A DNA stretch of 5,083 nucleotides from NCBI GenBank assembly GCA_025451135.1, contig JANWKW010000167.1:1-5083 (forward strand), in the 5' to 3' direction. Below the pieces are notes generated by a model. That model did no database searches, had not been told where the DNA came from, and worked only from the letters and a program-made list of their open reading frames with translations. The number at the start of each line of letters is the position of its first letter. Position 1 is the first letter of the stretch. Shown in pieces: positions 1 to 5,081 of the stretch. The DNA comes from Vulcanimicrobiia bacterium (GTDB lineage Bacteria > Vulcanimicrobiota > Vulcanimicrobiia > Vulcanimicrobiales > Vulcanimicrobiaceae). The position numbers and the translations under genes are program-made.

Positions 1-2
1 CG

Positions 3-287
3 GTCGTCGACGCCGGCGTCAACATCGAGGACGTCAACGCCAAGCTCGGCACGCGCCTCCCGACCGAGGAGTTCGAGACGATCGGTGGCTACACGGTCGG
101 GCTGTTCGGCCGGCTTCCGGTCGAGGGCGAGGAGATCGACGCCGACACCCACACCCGCCTGCGGGTCGACCGCACGCGCGGCCGCCGGATCATGGCCGTG
201 CACGTCTACTCGTCGAACGGCCGCGTCAAGCACCCGTCCGGGGACGACGTGGAGATCGAAGCGATCGAGGATACCGAAGATGTCTGA
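3..287 (+). CDS. CorC/HlyC-type transporter-associated domain protein, 3' end only
   Basis: Only the last 94 codons are in the window, and the 5' part lies to the left. The visible peptide matches the small C-terminal transporter-associated (CorC_HlyC) domain that follows the CNNM/DUF21 membrane domain and CBS pair in hemolysin-like or CorC-like proteins. It opens with the VDAGVNIEDVNAKLG strand-helix and continues with LPTEEFETIGGYTVGLFGRLP, given here in shortened form as the conserved 'ETIGG' and 'GRLPVEGE' motifs. It ends with the hydrophobic strand RIMAVHVYSS. An acidic tail of about 20 residues closes the protein. Members of this family are membrane proteins implicated in divalent cation (Mg/Co) homeostasis. 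Its final 8 bases overlap the cdd start, so the two genes are probably co-transcribed and coupled. In many bacteria such a gene lies next to ybeY/phoH/cdd-type housekeeping genes. The domain call is firm, but which subfamily (membrane CNNM type or soluble CorC type) cannot be told from this fragment. Confidence 0.85.
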   Translation, partial: VVDAGVNIEDVNAKLGTRLPTEEFETIGGYTVGLFGRLPVEGEEIDADTHTRLRVDRTRGRRIMAVHVYSSNGRVKHPSGDDVEIEAIEDTEDV

Positions 288-675
288 CGCCGACGCCCTG
301 CTCGACGCCGCGCGCGCCGTGCGCCGCAACGCGTACGCGCCCTACTCGAACTTCGCGGTCGGCGCGGCCGTGCGGGCCGAGGACGGCACGATCGTGCCCG
401 GTTGCAACGTCGAGAATGCCAGCTACGGCCTGGGCATCTGCGCGGAGCGCAACGCGCTGACGACCGCCGTCGCGATGGGGCTGCGCCGCTTCACCGCGAT
501 CGCGATCGCCGGTCCCGACGGGATCGCGACCGCTCCGTGCGGCGCCTGCCGCCAGTTCATCGCGGAGTTCGATCCGGCCATGCCGGTGACGTACACCGGT
601 CCGGGCGGACCGGTGCAGACCACCCTCGCGCATCTGCTGCCCGAGTCGTTCGGCCCGCACGCGCTGGGGAAATAG
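280..675 (+). CDS. cdd: Cytidine deaminase (homotetrameric type)
   Basis: This 131-residue protein should hydrolyse cytidine and deoxycytidine to uridine and deoxyuridine in the cytosol, for pyrimidine salvage. The zinc-deaminase signatures are intact. NVE (N43, E45) contacts the nucleoside sugar. CAE supplies zinc ligand C54 and proton shuttle E56. PCGAC supplies zinc ligands C87 and C90. Three cysteine ligands and a length near 130 residues fit the short tetrameric class, as in Bacillus, rather than the longer dimeric E. coli type. The frame is open back to position 85, but those 65 extra residues are a low-complexity shadow of the preceding gene. The ATG at 280 is preferred because it has GAGG at 267-270, nine bases upstream, and starts just before the conserved helix ALLDAARAVRRNAYAPYSNF. 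It overlaps the upstream gene by 8 bases and is followed 9 bases later by recO. In Bacillus era lies between cdd and recO; it is absent here. Confidence 0.96.
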   Translation: MSDADALLDAARAVRRNAYAPYSNFAVGAAVRAEDGTIVPGCNVENASYGLGICAERNALTTAVAMGLRRFTAIAIAGPDGIATAPCGACRQFIAEFDPAMPVTYTGPGGPVQTTLAHLLPESFGPHALGK

Positions 676-684
676 GCGCACGCC

Positions 685-1428
685 GTGAGTCAGCCCCGCG
701 CGTACAAAGCGCGCGGCATCGTGCTCCGGGCGCGCAATCTGGGCGAGGCCGACAAGATCGTCACGTTCTTCACCGACGAGAGCGGAAAGCTCGATGCGGT
801 CGCCAAGGGCGTCCGGCGCGCCAAGAGCCACCTGGCCGGCCGGCTCGAGCTCGCCTCGGAGAGCGCGCTGACGCTGCACCGCGGCCGCAACCTCGACATC
901 GTCGTCGGGGCGGATCTGGTCAGTTCGCGCTGGATCGTCGAGCCGGCCGCGTTCGCGGCTGCGAGCGTCGTCCTGGAGACCATCGACGCGCTCAGCGAGC
1001 CCGACCTGGCGATGCCGGAGGTGTACGAGCTGCTCTCCAATGCGCTGGCCGCCCTCGCGCGCAGCGAAGACCCGACCGCCTTGCTCCCGCGCTTTCAGCT
1101 GCGCCTGCTCGACGCGCTCGGGATCGCGCCGCCGGCGGACCGGTGCGTACGCTGCGGCGTTCCGTTCGGCACCAAGGGCGCATGGCTGGACGAAGACCAC
1201 GGCTCGTTCGCCGGTATGGAATGCCGCGAGACCTGGCGCGACATGCTCGAGCTGGATCGCGACGACGTCGAGAACCTGGCCGCCCTCGGCGCTCCGCGCG
1301 GCGAGGGAGCGGCGATGCGCGCTCGGCCTCGGGTGGCGCTCGCGATCGACCGGCTGATCTCATACCACATCGGGCGGCGGCTGCGAGCGGGAGCGCACGC
1401 CGCCGAGTTCGTAAGGGCCAAGACGTGA
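685..1428 (+). CDS. recO: DNA repair protein RecO
   Basis: The 247-residue product matches RecO, which anneals complementary strands and, with RecR, loads RecA onto SSB-coated single-stranded DNA in the RecFOR gap-repair pathway. Residues 1 to about 85 form the N-terminal OB-fold (YKARGIVLRARNLGEADKIV, then the 'GKLDAVAKGVRRAKSHLAG' basic stretch typical of the family). A helical domain follows, then a zinc-finger-like segment with C154, C157 and C180, then a C-terminal helical part containing the RLISYHIGRRLR helix. The usual fourth cysteine, expected about three residues after C180, is T183, so the metal site looks incomplete unless a residue such as H172 substitutes. The length is normal. 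The start is GTG at 685; AGG at 674-676, within the cdd stop region, is the likely ribosome binding site. The stop overlaps the next gene's GTG in a GTGA arrangement. Identification is confident. Confidence 0.93.
   Translation: MSQPRAYKARGIVLRARNLGEADKIVTFFTDESGKLDAVAKGVRRAKSHLAGRLELASESALTLHRGRNLDIVVGADLVSSRWIVEPAAFAAASVVLETIDALSEPDLAMPEVYELLSNALAALARSEDPTALLPRFQLRLLDALGIAPPADRCVRCGVPFGTKGAWLDEDHGSFAGMECRETWRDMLELDRDDVENLAALGAPRGEGAAMRARPRVALAIDRLISYHIGRRLRAGAHAAEFVRAKT
1413..1416 (+). promoter_or_regulatory. Ribosome binding site selecting the GTG start of ruvX
   Basis: AAGG lies inside the end of recO, 8 bases before GTG 1425. The same motif is about 14 and 17 bases from the alternative starts at 1431 and 1434, which is too far for normal initiation. 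It therefore favours the GTG that overlaps the recO stop codon. Confidence 0.5.
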
Positions 1429-1853
1429 GCGTGATGGCATTGGACGTAGGCAGCAAACGCATCGGTATCGCGATCGCCGATCCGAGCGGCACCTTCGCGC
1501 TGCCGGTCGGCACGATCGAGCGGACGAATCTCCGGACCGATTTCGCCCGTATCGTGGAATATGCGGAGTCCTACGGCGCGCGGGAGATGGTGGTGGGCGA
1601 TCCGGTCTCGCTCTCGGGCGAGCGCGGGATCGCCGCCGAGAAGATGGACGCGTTCGTGACGGCGTTGCGAGGCGTCTTCGGGGGTACGATCCATAGAGTG
1701 GACGAGCGCATGACGACCGCACAAGCGACCAAGACGCTGATCGCCGCCGACGTGTCGCGCGCCAAGCGCAAGACGGTCGTCGACAAGATGGCGGCCGCCT
1801 TGATCCTGGAGAGCTTCCTGGCGAAGCGCCGACGCGAAGGCGAGGACCGCTGA
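1425..1853 (+). CDS. ruvX: RuvX/YqgF family putative pre-16S rRNA nuclease (Holliday junction resolvase-like)
   Basis: This 142-residue protein has the RNase H-like fold motifs of the YqgF/RuvX family. These are LDVGSKRIGIA at residues 6-16 with catalytic-type D7, VVGDPVSLSGERG at 57-69, VDERMTT at 92-98 and VDKMAAALILESFL at 119-132 with D120. The family is linked to final 5' processing of 16S rRNA in E. coli and was earlier proposed to resolve Holliday junctions. The frame stays open far upstream (from 402), but that part is a shadow of cdd and recO. Three starts are possible: GTG 1425, GTG 1431 and ATG 1434. I chose GTG 1425 because it overlaps the recO stop as GTGA, has AAGG at 1413-1416 at 8-base spacing, and gives the usual short lead before LDVG. 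The stop forms TGATG with mltG. 'GDP' replaces the more usual 'GLP', a mild deviation. Confidence 0.94.
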   Translation: MSVMALDVGSKRIGIAIADPSGTFALPVGTIERTNLRTDFARIVEYAESYGAREMVVGDPVSLSGERGIAAEKMDAFVTALRGVFGGTIHRVDERMTTAQATKTLIAADVSRAKRKTVVDKMAAALILESFLAKRRREGEDR

Positions 1854-2842
1854 TGCGCGCGATCGCGGCACGCATCGCCGGCGCGCTGGCGGCCGCGGTG
1901 GTCGTCGCCGCGCTGTGGTTCTATCAAACCGCCCTGCACGGTACCGGCTACCCGGCGGCGACCACGCACGTCGTCATCCCGGCCGGGTCGACGTTCTCCG
2001 AGGTCGCGGCGGATCTCGCCGACAAAGGCGTGATCGGCAACGCGCTCGCCTTCCGCCTGCTCGCTAAGCTGACGCATGCGGAGACCGACGTGCACGCCGG
2101 CGAGTTCCGGTTCGATCCGCACCTGACCGAGCGAGAGGTGCTGCGGCAGCTCGAGAGCGGCGGGGCGCAGATCGCCGTCTGGGTGACGATTCCCGAGGGG
2201 TTCACCGCGAAAGAGGTCGCCGCTCGGCTGGCCGACGCCCACGTCGGCGACGAGGCGTCCTTGGAGCGCGCGTTCATGAACGCGCACCTGACGATCGGCG
2301 GCACCCGCTCCAAGACGCTCGAAGGCTTCCTGTTCCCATCGACCTACCTCGTGCCGACGGATGCGTCGCCCCAGGCGGTCGCCAAGCAGATGACCGATCA
2401 GTTCGCGCTCGAACTGCCGCGCGACGCCGTCGCGAAGGCCAAGGCCCTGCATCTGACGGTGCCGCAGGTGGTGACGGTCGCGTCGCTGGTCGAGCGCGAG
2501 GCGAAGGTCGATTCGGAGCGCCCGCTGATGGCCGGCGTGTACTACAACCGCCTGCGCTTGGGGATGCCGCTCCAGGTCGACGCGGCCATCGAGTACGCCC
2601 TGCCCGAGCACAAGACCGAGCTGTCGTTCCACGACTTGGCGATCGACTCGCCGTACAACACCTACAAGTACCCGGGCCTCCCGCCCACCCCGATCGCCAA
2701 TCCGGGCAAGGCATCCCTGGACGCCGCGTTCAATCCGCAGAAGTCCGACTATCTCTACTACGTCTACAAGGGCGACGGACACAGCGCGTTCGCCAAGACC
2801 TTGGCAGAGCACAACGCCAACGTCGCGAAGTATCTCAAATGA
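1853..2842 (+). CDS. mltG: Endolytic murein transglycosylase MltG (YceG-like)
   Basis: This 329-residue protein matches MltG, a membrane-anchored lytic transglycosylase that cleaves nascent peptidoglycan glycan strands and is thought to set strand length. Residues 1-9 are short and basic, followed by one membrane helix (about 8-24, rich in Ala/Val) ending in LWFYQ, with the rest outside the cytoplasm. A LysM-like segment spans about 38-105. The catalytic domain shows EGFLFPSTY (157-165), ASLVEREAKVDSERP (210-224), YYNRLRLGMPLQVD (230-243), SPYNTYKYPGLPPTPIANPG (266-285) and the C-terminal GDGHSAFAKTLAEHN region (307-321). The catalytic glutamate should be one of the pair in VERE (214 or 216). 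All hallmark motifs are present. The start ATG shares one base with the ruvX stop (TGATG), and GAGGA at 1842-1846 is a good ribosome binding site. Pairing of ruvX with mltG is common. No truncation is seen. Confidence 0.95.
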   Translation: MRAIAARIAGALAAAVVVAALWFYQTALHGTGYPAATTHVVIPAGSTFSEVAADLADKGVIGNALAFRLLAKLTHAETDVHAGEFRFDPHLTEREVLRQLESGGAQIAVWVTIPEGFTAKEVAARLADAHVGDEASLERAFMNAHLTIGGTRSKTLEGFLFPSTYLVPTDASPQAVAKQMTDQFALELPRDAVAKAKALHLTVPQVVTVASLVEREAKVDSERPLMAGVYYNRLRLGMPLQVDAAIEYALPEHKTELSFHDLAIDSPYNTYKYPGLPPTPIANPGKASLDAAFNPQKSDYLYYVYKGDGHSAFAKTLAEHNANVAKYLK

Positions 2843-2869
2843 CGCCAGCACCGGCACGAGAGGAACACC

Positions 2870-3190
2870 ATGGGCTCGAATAACGGAGAGACCGGCCACG
2901 GCCACGATCACGAGCACGGCCCGCTCGAACTGCGCGAGGTGCTGATGATCGAGACGAAAGACGGCAAGGAGCTGCCGTTCGAAGTCGTCGGCACGCTCGA
3001 GGATCCCGACGACCACAAGACCTACGCCGTCCTGATGTACGAGGACGAGGAGAAGGACGAGCAAGAGTTCATCGTCACCGACGTCGAGGGCAACCTGCTC
3101 GACGACGAAGGCCTCGCACAGGAGATCCTCGACGAATTTCTGCTCTTCGCCGAAGAGGCCGGCGAAGGCGAGGGAAGCGCCAACCCATAA
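2870..3190 (+). CDS. DUF1292 (YrzB-like) small acidic protein with His-rich N-terminus
   Basis: This 106-residue acidic protein matches the DUF1292/YrzB family, whose function is unknown. The core runs from about residue 24 to 95. It has strands around VLMIETKDGKELPFEVVG, YAVLMYEDEEKDEQEFIV (with the family's short strand-turn-strand look), then VEGNLLDDEG and a C-terminal amphipathic helix, and ends in a Gly/Glu tail. An extra N-terminal segment, GHGHDHEHG at residues 9-17, carries four histidines spaced two residues apart and could bind a transition metal; this is inference. The start is ATG 2870, with GAGAGGA at 2858-2864 at 5-base spacing, the clearest ribosome binding site in the window. 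It lies 27 bases after mltG. In Bacillus subtilis a DUF1292 gene (yrzB) sits with yrrK (ruvX) and yrrL (mltG), which supports the assignment, though here it follows mltG. Its stop TAA overlaps the next gene's putative ATA start. Confidence 0.85.
   Translation: MGSNNGETGHGHDHEHGPLELREVLMIETKDGKELPFEVVGTLEDPDDHKTYAVLMYEDEEKDEQEFIVTDVEGNLLDDEGLAQEILDEFLLFAEEAGEGEGSANP
3170..3177 (+). promoter_or_regulatory. Possible ribosome binding site for the ATA-initiated glycosyltransferase
   Basis: The purine run GAGGGAAG lies within the 3' end of the DUF1292 gene, with its GGGA core 11 bases before ATA 3187. The spacing is longer than ideal. The alternative GTG at 3280 has no comparable purine-rich motif within about 15 bases (the region reads CGGGTCGACGATCCCGGC). 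Coupled re-initiation at the overlapping stop may matter more than this site. Confidence 0.4.
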
Positions 3191-4320
3191 AGATCCTCTT
3201 CCTCTCGGCGAACGTCGGCGTCGGCCACGTCGCGGCGGCCAACGCCGTCGTCGCGGCCCTGCGGGTCGACGATCCCGGCGTGCAGACCTCGGTCGTCGAC
3301 TCGTACGAGTACGCGGCGCTCGCGATGTCGCGCGTCGTCTCCGAGGGCTACCTGCAGATGGTCAAGACCATCCCGAAGATGTACGGCTACATGTACCGGC
3401 AGGCGGAGCGCGCGACCGAGGTCGGTCCGTTCCGCTTGTGGGCGCATCAGTTCACCGCCGGAAACCTCCGCCCGCTGATGCTCGAAGAGCGACCCGACGC
3501 GGTCGTCTGCACGCACGCGTTCCCATGCGGCGCGATGGTCGAATACAAGCGCGCCTATCCGGACGCGCCGCCGGTCGTGGGGGTCGTCACCGACTTCGCC
3601 GTGCATGCGTTCTGGATCCACCCGGAGGTCGATGCCTACGCGGTCGCGACCGACGCGATGCGCGACGTGATGATCGCTCGCGGCATCGCACCCGACCGGA
3701 TCGCGGTCACGGGCATCCCGGTCGATCCGCGCTTCGGCGCGATCGCCGGCTCTCGCGAGGCCTTGCGCCGGCGGCTGGATCTGCCCGAGGATCGCAAGAT
3801 CGTGCTGATGATGGGCGGGGGCCTCGGCATGGGGCCGATCGTCACCATGATGCAGGCGCTGGCCGGCTCGCGCGAGCCGGTCTGCGCGGTCGTCATCGCC
3901 GGCCGGAACGCCAAGCTGCGGACGCGCGTCTTGGCGGCCGCGCACGGGCTGGACTATCCGGTGCGGGTGCTGCCGTTCGTCGACAACGTCCACGAGTACA
4001 TGCACGCCGCCGACGTACTCCTCACCAAGCCCGGCGGTCTGACGACCGCCGAGGCCCTGGTCGCGGGCGTGCCGATGGTGCTGTTCAAGCCGCTGCCGGG
4101 CCAGGAGGAGCGGAACGTCCGCTACCTGACCGAGAAGCGCGCCGCCGTCCGGGCCCGGACGCCGGCCGACCTGGAGCGCGCCGTTCGCGAGCTGATCGAA
4201 CATCCGGCCCGGACGGAGAAGATGGCCGCCGCCGTTCGCGAAATCGCACGTCCGGATGCCGCCGCGGAGATCGCGGCGATCGTCCGGCGCCTGGCCGCCC
4301 GTAAGGAGATCGCCGTCTGA
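3187..4320 (+). CDS. MGDG synthase/UgtP-like diacylglycerol glycosyltransferase (GT28 family), probable ATA start
   Basis: The 377-residue product resembles the MGDG synthase/processive diacylglycerol glucosyltransferase group: an N-terminal MGDG_synth domain followed by a GT28 C-terminal domain. Such enzymes move a sugar from a UDP-sugar to diacylglycerol at the inner membrane face, making membrane glycolipids. Visible motifs, numbered from the ATA, are KILFLSANVGVGH (2-14, glycine-rich loop), VVTDF (133-137), HPEVDAYAVATD (145-156), TGIPVDPRF (175-183), MMGGGLGMG (208-216), LLTKPGGLTTAEAL (278-291, nucleotide-sugar site) and PGQEERN (304-310). The frame has no ATG, GTG or TTG between 3061 and 3280. 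The first, GTG 3280, would delete the first strand and the conserved loop. ATA 3187 gives the family-typical [M]KILFLSA start and overlaps the DUF1292 stop as ATAA. AGGGAA at 3171-3176 is a possible ribosome binding site. There is no membrane helix. MurG-like activity is less likely; the sugar and lipid acceptor cannot be read from sequence. Confidence 0.85.
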   Translation: MKILFLSANVGVGHVAAANAVVAALRVDDPGVQTSVVDSYEYAALAMSRVVSEGYLQMVKTIPKMYGYMYRQAERATEVGPFRLWAHQFTAGNLRPLMLEERPDAVVCTHAFPCGAMVEYKRAYPDAPPVVGVVTDFAVHAFWIHPEVDAYAVATDAMRDVMIARGIAPDRIAVTGIPVDPRFGAIAGSREALRRRLDLPEDRKIVLMMGGGLGMGPIVTMMQALAGSREPVCAVVIAGRNAKLRTRVLAAAHGLDYPVRVLPFVDNVHEYMHAADVLLTKPGGLTTAEALVAGVPMVLFKPLPGQEERNVRYLTEKRAAVRARTPADLERAVRELIEHPARTEKMAAAVREIARPDAAAEIAAIVRRLAARKEIAV

Positions 4321-4910
4321 TGCTACCGTCGAACCGTTCCTACGCTTTCTGGCTCGCGCTCCTGCGCATCTGCGTCGGCGGCGCCTGGCTGGTCCACGGC
4401 ACGAGCAAGTTCTTGCATCCCGACGGCTTCATGCCGCCGAGCGGCGCGATCTCGAAAGTGGTCGCGAACGGCGTCGCCAACGGCAGCGGCCCGTACCACG
4501 ACTTCTTGGCGAATGTGGTGAGCCCGAATATCGGGCTGTTCGCCGAAGCGATCCGGGTCGGCGAGGTGTTGGTCGGGTGTCTGCTCGTCCTCGGCTTCCT
4601 GACGCGGCTCGGCGGCCTGGGTGGTATGTTCCTGACGCTGAACTACATGCTCGCGCAAGGGGAGTTGGGGAGCACCGCCGTGCTCGGCTCGCTGGATGCC
4701 GCGACGTTCTTGCTGAGCGCCGTGAACGTCGTCTTGCCGACGGGACGCGCGATCGGGCTGGACTGGTTCTTCTCGCGCCCGCGGGCCGTGCCGGTGGCCG
4801 TGGCGGTCGCGCCGGCGGCGGGTCCGACGGTCACCGCCCCGGGCGGCGCGGTTCAAGCCGAGTTCGTCGACGAACGCCCGCTCGACGGGCCGAGCGCCCC
4901 AGCCGACTGA
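4320..4910 (+). CDS. DoxX family integral membrane protein
   Basis: This 196-residue protein has four likely membrane helices at about 9-28, 72-94, 97-112 and 120-140. Family features are the first helix with LRICVGGAWLVHGTSKFLHP (a DoxX-type 'G...HG..K' signature) and GEVLVGCLLVLGFLTRLGG (81-99), matching the usual 'GE..GG..L..G..TR' pattern. DoxX/DoxD proteins include the small subunit of archaeal thiosulfate:quinone oxidoreductase, but most bacterial members have no proven role, so a specific reaction should not be assumed. Two features depart from the short DoxX type: a polar loop of about 40 residues (33-70) between helices 1 and 2, and a cytoplasmic-looking tail of about 45 residues (153-196) rich in Pro, Ala and Val. 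ATG 4320 shares one base with the glycosyltransferase stop (TGATG), and AAGGAG at 4303-4308 is a strong ribosome binding site at 11-base spacing. Confidence 0.87.
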   Translation: MLPSNRSYAFWLALLRICVGGAWLVHGTSKFLHPDGFMPPSGAISKVVANGVANGSGPYHDFLANVVSPNIGLFAEAIRVGEVLVGCLLVLGFLTRLGGLGGMFLTLNYMLAQGELGSTAVLGSLDAATFLLSAVNVVLPTGRAIGLDWFFSRPRAVPVAVAVAPAAGPTVTAPGGAVQAEFVDERPLDGPSAPAD

Positions 4911-4991
4911 CCAAAGTCGCATCCGCACCCATCCGGTAAGGCTCCGCTAGGGACGAAAGCGCGATGTGTGGTATAGTCGGTCGTCGCCCGT
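4911..4991 (+). other. Intergenic region between doxX and tRNA-Ser
   Basis: The 81-base gap holds the putative tRNA promoter and no open reading frame of note. I see no classical intrinsic terminator: the short inverted repeat at the doxX stop (CGACT 4904-4908 with AGTCG 4915-4919) is not followed by a T run. The operon may therefore read through into the tRNA or end by a factor-dependent route. Confidence 0.6.
4969..4977 (+). promoter_or_regulatory. Extended -10 promoter for the serine tRNA gene
   Basis: TGG-TATAGT combines an extended -10 (TG at 4969-4970) with a hexamer close to TATAAT at 4972-4977. Transcription would begin near 4984, leaving a leader of about 8 bases before the tRNA. 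At 17-base spacing the -35 position (about 4949-4954, AGGGAC) matches TTGACA poorly, which suits an extended -10 promoter. The AT-rich hexamer stands out in this GC-rich gap. Confidence 0.55.
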
Positions 4992-5081
4992 GGAGAGATG
5001 GCCGAGCGGCTGAAGGCGGCGGTTTGCTAAACCGTTATACGATGTAAAGTCGTATCGAGGGTTCGAATCCCTCTCTCTCCG
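4992..5081 (+). tRNA. tRNA-Ser (anticodon GCT)
   Basis: A complete 90-base class II tRNA reading AGC and AGT codons. The acceptor stem GGAGAGA (4992-4998) pairs perfectly with TCTCTCC (5074-5080), and the discriminator base is G5081, as expected for serine. The anticodon GCT is at 5026-5028 in the loop TTGCTAA. Its stem (5019-5023 with 5031-5035) closes with one G-T pair. A long variable arm, ATACGA (5037-5042) with TCGTAT (5050-5055), is diagnostic of class II tRNAs. The T arm is GAGGG/CCCTC around TTCGAAT (5057-5073). The 3' CCA is not encoded (GAA ends the window), so it must be added by the CCA-adding enzyme. Confidence 0.97.

Noticed and set aside
85..279. In-frame upstream extension of cytidine deaminase
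   Set aside because: It lies inside the CorC-like domain in another frame and is a Thr/Arg/Ser-rich shadow; ATG 280 has a ribosome binding site and begins the conserved fold.
226..1200. 324-codon open frame on the minus strand opposite cdd and recO
   Set aside because: Low-complexity Arg/Ala/Gly/Val sequence with no recognisable domain; both genes beneath it are confidently assigned.
402..1424. Long plus-strand extension upstream of ruvX in the same frame
   Set aside because: The first ~341 residues are an Arg-rich shadow of cdd and recO; family similarity begins only at about 1425.
1571..3064. 497-codon open frame on the minus strand opposite ruvX, mltG and DUF1292
   Set aside because: It is antisense to three recognisable genes and rich in Arg/Val/Gly/Leu low-complexity sequence with no family motif, as expected of a shadow frame in GC-rich DNA.
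3187..3190. Programmed frameshift fusing DUF1292 to the glycosyltransferase
   Set aside because: There is no slippery heptamer at the junction, and the enzyme's N-terminus begins exactly at the overlap, so separate initiation is simpler.
3022..4203. 393-codon open frame on the minus strand opposite the glycosyltransferase
   Set aside because: It has Asp/Arg/His-rich composition without domain signatures, and the plus strand carries a well-conserved enzyme throughout.
3438..4304. 288-codon plus-strand frame inside the glycosyltransferase
   Set aside because: Arg/Gly/Asp-rich out-of-frame shadow with no motif.
4904..4919. Intrinsic terminator after doxX
   Set aside because: The stem is only 5 base pairs and no T tract follows.
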